Source of the DNA: Clostridia bacterium
GTDB lineage: Bacteria > Bacillota > Clostridia > Christensenellales > Aristaeellaceae
Direction: 5' to 3'
NCBI GenBank assembly: GCA_017412715.1
Contig: JAFPWU010000005.1
Coordinates: forward strand, 1 to 51,598
Length of the DNA: 51,598 nt
Below the pieces are notes generated by a model. The model saw only the letters and a program-made list of their open reading frames with translations. It made no database searches and had not been told where the DNA came from. Below, one piece after another: positions 1 through 8,757 of this stretch (the stretch's first letter is position 1; each line of letters opens with the position of its first letter). Position numbers and translations under genes: made by a program.

Positions 1-138
1 ACCGACCGGGATTGGTCGATCCTCTTGCATATTACCTGAGAAATACTTGAAACCATGTTACGATGTAGCGCCGTATACCTGGCCGGTACGTACGGTGCAA
101 CGGGAGGGGCGAGGGCTACCGCCCTCCCTCTACCCTAT
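1..138 (+). mobile_element. 3' end of a group II intron (domains 5 and 6), cut by the window edge
   Basis: Positions 68-98 fold as a group II intron domain 5. Eight bases GCGCCGTA pair with TACGGTGC, TACC pairs with GGTA, a two-base CG bulge lies on the 3' strand, and a CGC triad sits near the 5' end, as in bacterial class C introns. A GC-rich domain-6-like hairpin follows at about 102-129, and the sequence ends CTACCCTAT near 138, like known intron 3' ends. The reverse transcriptase gene, if present, lies mostly left of the window; I could not place its last codons with confidence. The identification rests on remembered consensus and fold. Confidence 0.7.
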
Positions 139-139
139 T

Positions 140-165
140 CCCTTATCAGTAAGGGTATGTTTTTT
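140..165 (+). terminator. Small hairpin with T-run directly after the intron end
   Basis: CCCTTA (140-145) pairs with TAAGGG (150-155) and is followed by TATG and a run of seven T. It could end transcription from the intron side before the rpsB promoter. Class C introns typically sit beside terminators. Confidence 0.45.
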
Positions 166-176
166 TACAAAAAAGA

Positions 177-205
177 TTGATTTTGGCGGGAGACTGTGAT
201 AAAAT
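177..205 (+). promoter_or_regulatory. rpsB-tsf promoter
   Basis: TTGATT (177-182) and TAAAAT (200-205) are separated by exactly 17 bases, giving an expected start near 212 and a leader of about 95 nt before rpsB. Confidence 0.6.
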
Positions 206-221
206 TCCACCCGATTACGCA

Positions 222-276
222 CCTTTCCCCCGTGATGGCTTGTGCCGGACTTCCGGTGGCGGATCACAAAGGGGGA
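222..276 (+). promoter_or_regulatory. Structured rpsB leader, candidate S2 autoregulatory element
   Basis: CCCCCGTGAT (227-236) pairs with ATCAC-AAA-GGGGG (263-275), enclosing a GCCGG / CCGGTGGC inner hairpin. The structure ends about 15 nt before the rpsB ribosome-binding site. Ribosomal-protein leaders often bind their own product; that role here is inferred from position and fold only. Confidence 0.4.
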
Positions 277-306
277 GAGGGTGGAAAAAACAAGGAGGGT
301 AACCCT

Positions 307-1056
307 ATGGCAGTCATTTCCATGAAACAGCTTCTGGAAGCCGGTGTGCACTTTGGTCATCAGACCCGCCGGTGGAACCCGAAGATGGCGCAGTACATCT
401 TCACTGAACGGAACGGCATCTACATCATCGACCTGCAGAAGACCGTTCGCAAGGTGGATGAAGCCTACTCCTTCATCCGCGACGTGGCGATGGAGGGCAA
501 GAGCATCCTGTTCGTCGGCACCAAGAAGCAGGCCCAGGAGTCCATCGAGTCCGAGGCCAAGCGCTGCAACATGTACTATGTGAACAACCGCTGGCTGGGC
601 GGCATGCTGACCAACTTCCGGACCATCCGGACCCGGGTCGAGCGGCTGAACCAGATCGACAAGATGGAGCAGTCCGGTCAGTTCGAAGTGCTTCCCAAGA
701 AGGAAGTCGCCAAGCTGCAGCACGAGCGTGAAAAGCTGGAAGCCAACCTGGGCGGCATCCGGGAGATGAAGAAGCTCCCCGGCGCGCTGTTCGTGGTGGA
801 TCCCCGGAAAGAGCACATCGCCGTGACCGAAGCCCGCATTCTGGGTATTCCGATCGTGGGTATCGTGGATACCAACTGCGATCCGGACGAGATCGATTAC
901 GTGATCCCCGGCAATGACGATGCCATCCGCGCGGTGAAGCTGATCGCCGGCAAGATGGCGGATGCTGTGCTGGAAGGCAAGCAGGGCGAGCAGATGGATG
1001 CTGAGCCCGAAGCAGCTGAGGCCGCTCCCGCGGAAGAAGCTCCCGCTGAAGCCTGA
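307..1056 (+). CDS. rpsB: 30S ribosomal protein S2
   Basis: The 249-residue product matches S2, which joins the small ribosomal subunit late and is needed for S1 and mRNA binding. The start [19 protein letters not shown] and the internal segment [10 protein letters not shown] are S2 signatures. The start at 307 is chosen because AAGGAGG lies just upstream; the reading frame stays open back to 196, but that extension is not S2-like. The last 20 or so residues are an acidic Ala/Glu-rich tail beyond the usual S2 core. tsf follows 30 nt downstream in the classic rpsB-tsf operon order, so S2 and EF-Ts are likely cotranscribed from the promoter at 177-205. Confidence 0.97.
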   Translation: MAVISMKQLLEAGVHFGHQTRRWNPKMAQYIFTERNGIYIIDLQKTVRKVDEAYSFIRDVAMEGKSILFVGTKKQAQESIESEAKRCNMYYVNNRWLGGMLTNFRTIRTRVERLNQIDKMEQSGQFEVLPKKEVAKLQHEREKLEANLGGIREMKKLPGALFVVDPRKEHIAVTEARILGIPIVGIVDTNCDPDEIDYVIPGNDDAIRAVKLIAGKMADAVLEGKQGEQMDAEPEAAEAAPAEEAPAEA

Positions 1057-1086
1057 TTGAAGAGATACAGAAAGGAATGAAGGAAG

Positions 1087-2013
1087 ATGGCAGCTGTTAC
1101 TGCTTCTATGGTGAAGGAACTGCGCGAGCGCACCAGCGCCGGCATGATGGATTGCAAAAAGGCTCTCGTTGAGAGCGACGGCGACATGGAGAAGGCCATT
1201 GAGTGGCTGCGCGAAAAGGGACTGAGCCAGGCGGCCAAGAAGGCCAGCCGCATTGCCGCGGAAGGCGCTGTTGCCCAGTACGTGAACGAGGATGCCACCG
1301 TGGGCGTCATCGTGGAAGTCAACTGTGAGACGGACTTCGTGGCCAATACCGATAACTTTAAGAATTTCGCCAACAGCGTGGCCCGGCATATCGCCCTGGC
1401 CAATCCTGCGGATGTGGACGCCCTGCTGACCCAGAAGTTCGTGGATGACGAAAGCAAGACCATCTCCGACATGATCAGCGACGCCACCGTGGCCATCGGC
1501 GAAAAGATCTCCATCCGCCGGTTCGAGCGGTATGAGACCTCCGGCGTGATCTCCACCTATATCCACCTGGGCGGCAAGGTTGGCGTCATGGTGGAAGTGT
1601 GCGCGGACGAAAACGGCAAGGCCAGCGACGAGGTGAAGGTATTCGCCCATGACCTGGCGCTGCAGATCGCTGCGGCCCGCCCCGAGGCAGTGCGCCGCGA
1701 GGAAGTGGACGTGGAGAAGCTGAACAAGGAGAAGGAAATCCTTCGTGCTCAGGCGCTGAACGAGGGCAAGCCCGAGAAGATCGTGGAGCGCATGGTGGAA
1801 GGCCGCATCGAGAAGTACTACAAGGAAGTCTGCCTGCTGGAGCAGGTCTTCGTGAAGGACAACGAGCAGACCATCAAGAGCGTGATGGCCAACGTCGCGA
1901 AGAACGCGAACGCGAAGCTGGACGTGGTGAAGTTCGCCCGCTTCGAGCGGGGCGAGGGCATCGAGAAGCGCAAAGATGACCTGGCCGGTGAAATCGCCGC
2001 GATGATGAAGTAA
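1087..2013 (+). CDS. tsf: Elongation factor Ts
   Basis: This 308-residue protein is EF-Ts, the guanine nucleotide exchange factor that recycles EF-Tu-GDP in the cytoplasm. It opens with the UBA-like EF-Tu binding domain, including the family signature [16 protein letters not shown] at residues 12-27, followed by the two core subdomains, with VNCETDFVA near residue 80. Length is close to the usual 280-310. The gene is preceded by GGAATGAAGGAAG and sits 30 nt after rpsB. A strong hairpin terminator follows at 2029-2063, so the two-gene operon ends here. Confidence 0.97.
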   Translation: MAAVTASMVKELRERTSAGMMDCKKALVESDGDMEKAIEWLREKGLSQAAKKASRIAAEGAVAQYVNEDATVGVIVEVNCETDFVANTDNFKNFANSVARHIALANPADVDALLTQKFVDDESKTISDMISDATVAIGEKISIRRFERYETSGVISTYIHLGGKVGVMVEVCADENGKASDEVKVFAHDLALQIAAARPEAVRREEVDVEKLNKEKEILRAQALNEGKPEKIVERMVEGRIEKYYKEVCLLEQVFVKDNEQTIKSVMANVAKNANAKLDVVKFARFERGEGIEKRKDDLAGEIAAMMK

Positions 2014-2028
2014 TTTAATTATCCGCAT

Positions 2029-2063
2029 AAAAAACAGAGTGCCGAACGGCACCCTGTTTTTTT
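2029..2063 (+). terminator. rpsB-tsf rho-independent terminator
   Basis: ACAG-A-GTGCC, loop GAAC, GGCAC-C-CTGT, followed by seven T and preceded by an A-run. The A-run would let it also act on minus-strand transcripts coming from the tRNA-Leu gene. Confidence 0.85.
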
Positions 2064-2064
2064 G

Positions 2065-2147
2065 TGCGGATGGCGGGACTCGAACCCGCACGACGGTGAA
2101 GTCAGGGGATTTTAAGTCCCCGGTGTCTGCCATTCCACCACATCCGC
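2065..2147 (-). tRNA. tRNA-Leu (UAA)
   Basis: Read on the minus strand this folds as a class II tRNA: acceptor GCGGATG/CATCCGC with discriminator A, anticodon stem GGGGA/TCCCC with loop CTTAAAA (anticodon TAA at 2112-2114), a long variable arm, and T-arm GCGGGTTCGAGTCCCGC. The long variable arm and UAA anticodon indicate leucine. CCA is not encoded. Confidence 0.93.
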
Positions 2148-2159
2148 TCAGCGAGAAAA

Positions 2160-2188
2160 AGTATACCTTTTTTGCGAAAAACCGTCAA
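2160..2188 (-). promoter_or_regulatory. tRNA-Leu promoter
   Basis: On the minus strand TTGACG (2188-2183) and TATACT (2165-2160) are 17 bases apart, placing the start a few bases before the tRNA 5' end. Confidence 0.75.
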
Positions 2189-2219
2189 GGGGCCCGTACC
2201 AGGGTTTGCGGAAAGCCCT

Positions 2220-2247
2220 TTGTTTTTCAATGAAAAGATGATACAAT
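2220..2247 (+). promoter_or_regulatory. Candidate promoter of the MutS-family gene
   Basis: TTGTTT (2220-2225) and TACAAT (2242-2247), spacing 16, lie about 60 nt ahead of the start codon at 2307. Confidence 0.45.
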
Positions 2248-2306
2248 ACCTCCACCGAACAACGTGCGAAAAAGGGCGTGCTCACAGCGGAAAGGAGCGT
2301 CAGCGG

Positions 2307-4016
2307 ATGAATCGGGAGTCTCTCAGCATTCTCTTTCCCTGGCAGGACCGGATCCAGTATCAGGTGATTCCGGAAGAGACCTGGCATGATCTGGGACTGG
2401 ACACCCTGGTGGAAAAGGTGGCCCGGCAGCCTCAGGAGGTACAGGTGCTGAAACGGGTGATGACCAGCCTGACGGACGACGCCGAGGTGGCGGCCTATCG
2501 GGCGGACGTGTTTGAGGACATCCTGGCCCATCCCCAGATCCGGGATCAGCTGATGAAGCTGCTGGAACACGTGAAGATGTTCTACGATTATGGGGTGGTG
2601 AACAGGCACGCGGGGGATGAGGCAGGGCTTTGGGACCTGATGCACCGGCTGGAGGAATACCATGATTATATCCTGACGGTGGAGGCCATCCGGGAATGTC
2701 TGTCGGATGTAAGCCTCAGGTCCGAGGGACTGAATCACCTGAGGCAGGTGATGGACGCGGTCTATCAGGATCATGGCTTCGCGGCCCTGAAGCAGGATGT
2801 GGAGGAGATGAGGGTCTCCGCTTCGGCGGTCAAGAGCCTGACCATCGGAGTGAATGTGAACGACCGGTTCGATGCGGTGAGCATGGGGCTGATTTCGGTC
2901 AACGCAAAGCCGTTTACCCGCTCGGGCCTGCTGAAGCATTTTGTCAGCGCCGTGTCGCCCCGGGACAGCATTCAGCAGGAGGCGGACTGGAACGGAAGCC
3001 TGAGCTATCAGCCGGCGGACGCGCTGATCGACGGCATGGCAGGCGGTATGGAACACCTGATGCATACCGGGATGATGATGCGCAATCCCCTGCTGGGAAT
3101 CACCATGGCGTCCATCCCCCGGGAGGACGGTTCCGCCGGAATGACCCGGCAGATGGATTCCGCCGCCTCCCTTCTTGTTTCCCGGCTGGTAAGGAGGCTG
3201 AAGGATACCCTGGCCCGGTACCTGAATGTCAGCGTAAGAGATGTATCCGACCTGATTCCGGAACTGCTGTTCTATGTCCGCTGGGCGGAATATCTGGAAA
3301 GGCTGCAGGGAGAAGGATGGAGGTTCTGCAAGCCGGAAGCGGTGAAGGATGAATCCGGCGTCCCCGGTATGGAAGCGAAGGGATTCTACAACCTGAAGCT
3401 GATCGGAGCGGAGAAGCCGGACAGCGTGGTGCCCAATGATCTTACCTTTGACGCGGAAAAACGGGTCTTTGTGCTGACTGGCGCCAACCGGGGCGGAAAA
3501 ACCACGGTGACCCAGGCGGTAGGCCAGCTGTTCCTGATGGCCCAGAGCGGCCTGAGGGTGCCGGGGGAGAGCTTCCGATATTCCCCGGCGGATCAGGTGC
3601 TGTGTCACTTTCCGGCGGATGAGGACAAGACCATGGATCTGGGCCGACTGGGAGAGGAGTGCAGACGATTCCGGGAGCTGTATGCCCTGTCCACCCGCAA
3701 CAGCCTGCTGCTGCTGAACGAGACCTTTTCCACAACCTCCTTCGAGGAAGGATACTTTATCGCGGTGGATGCGGTGCGGGCAATCCTGCACCGGAACACC
3801 CGGACCATTTATAACACCCATATGCATAAGCTGGCGGCGGACCTGGACGAGGTGATCAACAGCCCGGATACGACCGGGAAAGCGGTCTCCCTGGTGGCGG
3901 AGACGAAGGAGGGAAAGCACTCCTTCCGGGTCCGGATCGCCCCGCCGGAAGGAAAATCCTTTGCAAGGGACATCGCGGAGAAATACGGAGTGACCTATGA
4001 GATGCTGACCGAATAG
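2307..4016 (+). CDS. MutS-family DNA repair ATPase-like protein
   Basis: The 569-residue product ends in a MutS-type ABC ATPase domain. The Walker A is GANRGGKTT near residue 392 (MutS usually GPNMGGKS), Walker B is LLLLNETFSTT near residue 470, and a conserved THMHKLA segment follows. The upstream region resembles the MutS core/lever. The protein is far shorter than MutS (about 850) and lacks the N-terminal mismatch-recognition domain, and I see no C-terminal Smr nuclease as in MutS2. It therefore belongs to the short, poorly characterised MutS-like ATPases; the true substrate is unknown. The start at 2307 is preceded by GGAAAGGAG. It is a single-gene unit with its own promoter and terminator. 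Confidence 0.8.
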   Translation: MNRESLSILFPWQDRIQYQVIPEETWHDLGLDTLVEKVARQPQEVQVLKRVMTSLTDDAEVAAYRADVFEDILAHPQIRDQLMKLLEHVKMFYDYGVVNRHAGDEAGLWDLMHRLEEYHDYILTVEAIRECLSDVSLRSEGLNHLRQVMDAVYQDHGFAALKQDVEEMRVSASAVKSLTIGVNVNDRFDAVSMGLISVNAKPFTRSGLLKHFVSAVSPRDSIQQEADWNGSLSYQPADALIDGMAGGMEHLMHTGMMMRNPLLGITMASIPREDGSAGMTRQMDSAASLLVSRLVRRLKDTLARYLNVSVRDVSDLIPELLFYVRWAEYLERLQGEGWRFCKPEAVKDESGVPGMEAKGFYNLKLIGAEKPDSVVPNDLTFDAEKRVFVLTGANRGGKTTVTQAVGQLFLMAQSGLRVPGESFRYSPADQVLCHFPADEDKTMDLGRLGEECRRFRELYALSTRNSLLLLNETFSTTSFEEGYFIAVDAVRAILHRNTRTIYNTHMHKLAADLDEVINSPDTTGKAVSLVAETKEGKHSFRVRIAPPEGKSFARDIAEKYGVTYEMLTE

Positions 4017-4022
4017 GAGCAT

Positions 4023-4052
4023 CAAAAAACGCCCGGGCGGGGCGTTTTTTTG
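4023..4052 (+). terminator. Terminator of the MutS-family gene
   Basis: ACGCCC, loop GGGC, GGGGCGT followed by seven T and preceded by an A-run. Confidence 0.8.
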
Positions 4053-4130
4053 ATGGGGAAACTGCTGATCCGGCAAGCCTTTCGCGGAGCCGGAAGATCG
4101 AAGCATGATCGGATCAATCGCATAGACGGC

Positions 4131-5057
4131 TCAGTACCAGAGGGGAGAGGGATAGACGCCTTCATCCGTCAAATCCTGCAGGGCCTTACGCACCTGAGGC
4201 CGGTCCTCCTGATAGGTGACGCCCCACCAGCGGTCCTCACTCTTTAATACCTTCACGGAGGCTTTTCCCTCCTGCAGCAGTTCGTTGACCGCGAAGGGGA
4301 GGAAAAACTCCGCTTTCAGAGGATTCGCGGGCAGCTGGGTGTCCAGGAAGACCTGGAAACGCTGCTCCAGCTCCGGGAGCAGGGAGGGGGTGAAACCCCA
4401 CATATTCATGGAGACGGGGCTGTCGGCGGGCAGCAGGGTATAGGTGTTGCCATCCTCCGTATACAGGGGCCCGTCGCAGCTGGAAATAATATGGACGCGC
4501 TCGCGAATCCCCTTCAGGGTGCCGTCTTCGTTCAGATTGCAGACGCCGCGGGAAACGTAGCCGTTTTCGGTCAGGGTATTCCGCAGCAGATAGGCCACCA
4601 TCAGATAGCGCATCTTCTGATCGTCCCTGGCGCCTTTCAGCGCCTGATAGGCCTGGCGGAAGGCGTGGGGCCCGTAGTAGTCATCCGCGTTGATGACGGC
4701 AAAGGGAGCGTCGATCAGATGCCTGCAGCACAGCACCGCGTGGCCTGTGCCGAAGGGCTTGGTTCTTCCCTCAGGAACGGCATAGCCTTCCGGCAGGGCT
4801 TCAAGGTCCTGAAAGGCATAGGACACCTCCATATGCCGGCTGATCCGGCTGCCGATCAGATGGCGGAAGTCGTCCTCGATGGCGTGATTGATAAGAAAAA
4901 TAATCCGGCGAAAGCCGGCCTCGCGGGCATCGAAGGCGCTGAAATCCAGAATCGCCTCGCCGGCAGGTCCAATGGGATCCATCTGTTTCAGTCCGCCGTA
5001 GCGGCTGCCCATGCCGGCCGCCATGACCAGCAGAATAGGTTCCTGATTTTTCATCAT
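4131..5057 (-). CDS. Sugar-phosphate nucleotidyltransferase-like protein
   Basis: The 308-residue protein begins with the nucleotidyltransferase signature MAAGMGSRYGGLKQ at residues 12-25, the nucleotide-binding loop of enzymes that join an NTP to a sugar phosphate. It continues with VINADDYYG near residue 120, where the aspartates bind metal. Length fits this superfamily. The sugar cannot be told from the sequence. The start at 5057 has GGAAAGGA upstream; an adjacent ATG at 5054 is equally possible. The DUF1846 gene lies 167 nt upstream on the same strand, with a palindromic repeat (5143-5225) between them. Confidence 0.8.
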   Translation of the reverse strand: MMKNQEPILLVMAAGMGSRYGGLKQMDPIGPAGEAILDFSAFDAREAGFRRIIFLINHAIEDDFRHLIGSRISRHMEVSYAFQDLEALPEGYAVPEGRTKPFGTGHAVLCCRHLIDAPFAVINADDYYGPHAFRQAYQALKGARDDQKMRYLMVAYLLRNTLTENGYVSRGVCNLNEDGTLKGIRERVHIISSCDGPLYTEDGNTYTLLPADSPVSMNMWGFTPSLLPELEQRFQVFLDTQLPANPLKAEFFLPFAVNELLQEGKASVKVLKSEDRWWGVTYQEDRPQVRKALQDLTDEGVYPSPLWY

Positions 5058-5142
5058 TTTTCATCCTTTCCGGAAAGCTCAGGGAACAGGGGAGGACATC
5101 CAACGGGTCAACCAGCGTCATTCGCGCCTTCCCGGCTTTATG

Positions 5143-5225
5143 AAACCGCTGAATCAATGCCCGGGGGCTGAAATCCGCCTGAGTGAAGGCGGCTTCAGTC
5201 AGAATGGAATAAATCAGCGTTTCCC
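5143..5225. repeat. Palindromic interspersed repeat, copy A
   Basis: An 83-nt element with inverted ends AAACCGCTGAATCAAT / AAATCAGCGTTTCCC and a central hairpin at 5166-5200 (GGCTGAAATCCGCC / GGCGGCTTCAGTC). It starts exactly at the stop codon of the DUF1846 gene. The central 35 nt is nearly identical to copy B at 21153-21187 (3 differences). Confidence 0.8.
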
Positions 5226-6706
5226 TATCTGTGATAAAGCTTATGGGACTGATAGGCGGGGTCGCAGGTCAGATTGAGCCCCAGGCGGCGGAAGGTGTTG
5301 TCATCCACCGCGGGGAGAATGACCGTGGAGTGGGCCTCGCAGCCCTTCAGAAGGGGCAGCATGGACAGCGCCCGGCTGGCCGTGGGATTCATGGCGGCAG
5401 ACACGGAAAGAGCGACCAGCACCTCATCGGAATGGAGCCGGGGATTCTTGTTGCCCAGATACTGGCACTTCAGCTCCTGTACGGGCTCGATGACGTTGCG
5501 GGAGAGAAGCAGGGTTTCCTTATGGATGCCCCCCAGCTTCTTGACCGCGTTCAGCACCACTGCGGCGGAGGGACCCAGCAGGTCAGTGGTCTTGCCGGTA
5601 ACGATCTGTCCGTCCGGCAGCTCAATGGCCAGGGCCGGCAGGCCTGTAAGCTCCGCTTTGGCCCGGGCGGCAGCGATCACCGGCCGGAGTTCGTCGCTGA
5701 TTTCCTGATTCTTCATCAGAAGCTTGATTTTTTCCGCTTCTTCCTTCGCGGCATGGCCCTGCATGAAGGAACAGCGGGAGGCATAATACCGGCGGAGGAT
5801 TTCCTTTCTGGCAGCCTCCCGGCAGACCTCATCGTCCGAGATGCAGAAGCCCACCATATTTACGCCCATGTCCGTTGGGCTTTTGTAGGGGGAATACCCC
5901 CACATCTTTTCGAAGAGGGCGTTCAGGACAGGAAAGATCTCAATGTCCCGGTTATAGTTAACGGTCGTTTTTCCATAGGCGTCCAGGTGATAGGGATCGA
6001 TCATGTTTACATCGCTCAGATCAGCGGTGGCGGCTTCATAGGCCACGTTGACAGGATGCTTCAGGGGCAGATTCCAGATGGGAAAGGTCTCGAATTTGGC
6101 GTACCCCGCCCGGATTCCCCGGAGGTTTTCCTGATACACCTGGGAAAGACAGGTGGCCATTTTTCCGGAGCCGGGGCCCGGAGCGGTCACCAGGATCAGC
6201 GGACGGGAGGTCTCCACATAATCATTTCGGCCGAACCCGTCCTCGGAAACGATATGATCCACATCGGAGGGATATCCTTCGATGGTATAATGCCGGAAGG
6301 TCCGAATGCCCAGGGAGTTAAGCCGCTGCTCGAAGGCGACGGCGGCCGGCTGGGACGCGTAACGGGTCAGCACGACGGAACCCACATAGAGCCCGATCCC
6401 ACGGAAGGAATCGATCAGCCGCAGGGTATCCGCGTCGTAGGTGATGCCAAGATCTCCCCGGACCTTGCTCTTTTCGATATCATCCGAGTTCAGGACGATC
6501 ACGATTTCCTCCTGATCCTTCAGACGGAGGAGCATCTGGATCTTGCTGTCCGGGCGGAACCCGGGGAGCACCCGGCTGGCATGAAAGTCGTCAAACAGCT
6601 TTCCGCCCAGCTCCAGATACAGCTTGCCTCCAAACTTTTCGATCCGCTCCAGAATATGCTCCGATTGCATCCGGGTATACTTCTCGTGGTCAAACCCGAC
6701 TCTCAT
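5225..6706 (-). CDS. DUF1846 family protein
   Basis: The 493-residue product matches the DUF1846 family in length and sequence, with the start MRVGFDHEKYTRMQSEHI and the segment VTAPGPGSGKMATCLSQ near residue 180. The latter resembles a nucleotide-binding loop, so a P-loop-like function is plausible, but no biochemical role is established to my knowledge. The start at 6706 has GGGAGG about 8 nt upstream. It has a strong promoter (6793-6821) placed back-to-back with the SRP RNA promoter. The stop codon abuts repeat copy A. Confidence 0.85.
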   Translation of the reverse strand: MRVGFDHEKYTRMQSEHILERIEKFGGKLYLELGGKLFDDFHASRVLPGFRPDSKIQMLLRLKDQEEIVIVLNSDDIEKSKVRGDLGITYDADTLRLIDSFRGIGLYVGSVVLTRYASQPAAVAFEQRLNSLGIRTFRHYTIEGYPSDVDHIVSEDGFGRNDYVETSRPLILVTAPGPGSGKMATCLSQVYQENLRGIRAGYAKFETFPIWNLPLKHPVNVAYEAATADLSDVNMIDPYHLDAYGKTTVNYNRDIEIFPVLNALFEKMWGYSPYKSPTDMGVNMVGFCISDDEVCREAARKEILRRYYASRCSFMQGHAAKEEAEKIKLLMKNQEISDELRPVIAAARAKAELTGLPALAIELPDGQIVTGKTTDLLGPSAAVVLNAVKKLGGIHKETLLLSRNVIEPVQELKCQYLGNKNPRLHSDEVLVALSVSAAMNPTASRALSMLPLLKGCEAHSTVILPAVDDNTFRRLGLNLTCDPAYQSHKLYHR

Positions 6707-6792
6707 GCGTGCCTCCCTTTTTTCTCAAAACATGAGGGGAACCAGGCCGCTTTTTCCCGGGCCCCGGGAAAATGGCAGCAACAACGCACTCT

Positions 6793-6821
6793 ATTTTATG
6801 CGACGAAGACGGCCGGGTCAA
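6793..6821 (-). promoter_or_regulatory. Promoter of the DUF1846 gene
   Basis: On the minus strand TTGACC (6821-6816) and TAAAAT (6798-6793) are 17 bases apart. The -35 box lies only 9 bases from the -35 box of the divergent SRP RNA promoter. Confidence 0.7.
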
Positions 6822-6830
6822 GATTTTCTC

Positions 6831-6859
6831 TTGCATTTTGGAGAAAAACACAGTATACT
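6831..6859 (+). promoter_or_regulatory. SRP RNA promoter
   Basis: TTGCAT (6831-6836) and TATACT (6854-6859), spacing 17, about 7 nt before the RNA. Confidence 0.8.
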
Positions 6860-6863
6860 TTCT

Positions 6864-6998
6864 CCGCCGCGAGTGCGATGACGATTGGGTCCTGTGCGAT
6901 CCATCGATGTGAACCCTGTCAGGTCCTGACGGAAGCAGCAGTAAGCGTTGGATGGGTGTGCTGCGGGGTTACCCGGTCTGAGTGCTGGCGGTTTTTTT
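6864..6998 (+). ncRNA. ffs: Signal recognition particle RNA, small type
   Basis: The apical SRP motif is at about 6915-6945: TGTCAGGTCC, then GGAAGCAGCAGTAAG, the Ffh-binding asymmetric and symmetric loops of domain IV. The ends pair as CCGCC (6864-6868) with GGCGG (6987-6991), followed by eight T. At about 130 nt it is the short bacterial form without the Bacillus-type Alu domain. It guides Ffh and FtsY to ribosomes making membrane proteins. Confidence 0.93.
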
Positions 6999-7011
6999 TA
7001 TGTACTCACCC

Positions 7012-7040
7012 TTGCGGGACTGACTCGGATACTGTATTCT
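7012..7040 (+). promoter_or_regulatory. glyA promoter
   Basis: TTGCGG (7012-7017) and TATTCT (7035-7040) with a 17-base spacer, about 50 nt before the start codon. Confidence 0.6.
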
Positions 7041-7088
7041 TTTGCAGGTATCCGTACCCACAGAAAGCAGAGTGCAGGAGGAAAAGAA

Positions 7089-8324
7089 ATGGAACTGGAC
7101 ATCATCCGCGCGGCGGACCCGGAGCTGACGGAAGCGATTGAGCTTGAGCTGAACCGGCAGAGAACCCATATTGAGCTGATCGCCAGCGAGAACTTTGTTT
7201 CTCCTGCCGTGATGGCCGCCATGGGAACCTGCCTGACAAACAAGTATGCCGAGGGATATCCGGGAAAGCGGTATTACGGCGGCTGCCAGTATGTAGACAT
7301 CGCGGAGAATCTGGCCAGGGACCGGGCCTGCAGGCTTTTCGGCGCGGAGCACGCCAACGTGCAGCCCCACAGCGGCGCCCAGGCCAATATGGCGGTGTAT
7401 TTCGCCATGCTGAAACCGGGAGATACGGTCATGGGTCTGAGCCTGTCCAACGGAGGCCACCTGACCCACGGAAGCCCCGTGAACATGAGCGGCGCGTACT
7501 TCAACTTCGTGCCCTACGGGGTCAGCGGGGAGACGGAGACCATTGACTATGAAGAGGTTCGCCGGATTGCCCTGGAATGCAGGCCCAGGATGATCGTCTC
7601 CGGCGCCAGCGCTTATCCCCGGACGATCGATTTTGAGAAGCTGCGGGAGATCTGCGATGAGGTGGGCGCCCTGATGATGGTGGACATGGCCCACATTGCC
7701 GGACTCGTCGCGGCAGGGGAGCATCCCAGCCCCATTCCCTACGCGGATTTTGTGACCACCACCACCCACAAGACCCTGCGGGGCCCCCGGGGCGGCATGA
7801 TTCTTTGCCGGGAGGAATACGCCAAGGCAGTGGATAAGGCCATCTTCCCCGGCACCCAGGGCGGACCGCTGGAGCATGTCATCGCCGCGAAAGCGGTATG
7901 CTTCGGAGAGGCGCTGAAGCCTGAATTCAAAGCCTATCAGCATCAGATCATCCTCAACGCCAAGGCGATGGAAGAGCAGTTCAGGGCGGAAGGCGTCCGG
8001 ATGGTTTCCGGCGGGACGGACAACCATCTGCTGCTGCTGGACTTTACCGGAAGCGAAATGACCGGCAAGCAGATGGAGACCCTGCTGGAGGAAGCGAATA
8101 TCACCACCAATAAGAACACCGTGCCCAATGAGACCCGCAGCCCCTTCGTGACCAGCGGCCTGAGAGTGGGAACACCCGCGGCCACCACCAGGGGGCTGAA
8201 GGAAGCGGAAATGAAGCAGGTGGCCGCCTGGATTGCGCGGATCTTCCGGGAGGGAGAGGCTGCGGTGCCGGAAGTCAGAGCCAGGGTGGAAGCCATGATG
8301 AAGAATTATCCCCTTTACGCGTAA
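7089..8324 (+). CDS. glyA: Serine hydroxymethyltransferase
   Basis: This 411-residue PLP enzyme interconverts serine and glycine with tetrahydrofolate and supplies one-carbon units. Family hallmarks include [11 protein letters not shown] near residue 20, the GxRYYGGC segment, [12 protein letters not shown], and the PLP-lysine motif [14 protein letters not shown] with Lys about residue 228. Length is standard. The start at 7089 is set by GCAGGAGG eight bases upstream; an open extension back to 6948 runs through the SRP RNA and is not coding. It is transcribed from its own promoter behind the SRP RNA gene. Confidence 0.97.
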   Translation: MELDIIRAADPELTEAIELELNRQRTHIELIASENFVSPAVMAAMGTCLTNKYAEGYPGKRYYGGCQYVDIAENLARDRACRLFGAEHANVQPHSGAQANMAVYFAMLKPGDTVMGLSLSNGGHLTHGSPVNMSGAYFNFVPYGVSGETETIDYEEVRRIALECRPRMIVSGASAYPRTIDFEKLREICDEVGALMMVDMAHIAGLVAAGEHPSPIPYADFVTTTTHKTLRGPRGGMILCREEYAKAVDKAIFPGTQGGPLEHVIAAKAVCFGEALKPEFKAYQHQIILNAKAMEEQFRAEGVRMVSGGTDNHLLLLDFTGSEMTGKQMETLLEEANITTNKNTVPNETRSPFVTSGLRVGTPAATTRGLKEAEMKQVAAWIARIFREGEAAVPEVRARVEAMMKNYPLYA

Positions 8325-8329
8325 GCGAA

Positions 8330-8439
8330 GGAAATGCTGATTTATTCAGATCTGCATGAAAACTTACATCTTTATCCGCTGAATTAATTAGTTTTTCTCG
8401 CCCTCCCGCTTCACGGGAGGGCTTTGATCAGCGTTTCCC
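8330..8439. repeat. Palindromic interspersed repeat, copy D (diverged)
   Basis: The element begins 5 nt after the glyA stop with GGAAATGCTGATTTATT and ends with TTTGATCAGCGTTTCC, inverted termini matching those of copies A and B. The interior differs and holds a GCCCTCCCG-CTTCA-CGGGAGGGC hairpin (8400-8421) that may act as the glyA terminator. Confidence 0.6.
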
Positions 8440-8757
8440 TGAGGGAAAAGAGACCTGCGGCGAGGGCTGCAGGCTTTTGTTTTTGCCCCTCCTTCCCTGA
8501 TAAAACAGGATTTTCGATTGAAACTGACGCAAAAATGGCCAGATGTGATATGGATAAAATATTAACGTTGTGATAGAATAACATATGCCATCTGAATGCG
8601 TTGCTTTTACATAGGGTTTGGAAGGTTACTAAGAACGAGAGGAAAGGCTGAAGGGTTTTAAGGGATCAGTCTTTAGAATTTTATACTATTTTGGCAGTCA
8701 GGAAGGTCAATAGAACAGGACGCCGTTTCCGGGTTTGGAAAAGACAGGAGGTAGAGA
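8440..8757. other. Long intergenic stretch ahead of rnj
   Basis: No gene is seen. 8454-8484 holds a CCTGC / GCAGG hairpin followed by TTTTGTTTTT, a possible glyA terminator. A TATACT with a weak TTAAGG 18 bases upstream lies near 8685 and could be the rnj promoter. The stretch around 8510-8700 is clearly AT-richer than its flanks. Confidence 0.4.

Noticed and set aside
130-2133. 667-codon minus-strand frame opposite rpsB-tsf
   Set aside because: It lies antisense to two certain genes, has no family-like sequence, is His/Leu/Gly-rich as expected from GC-biased antisense codons, and spans the terminator and tRNA gene.
5231-7141. 636-codon plus-strand frame across the DUF1846 gene and the SRP RNA
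   Set aside because: It is antisense to a certain gene and runs through the SRP RNA; no ribosome site or recognisable domain.
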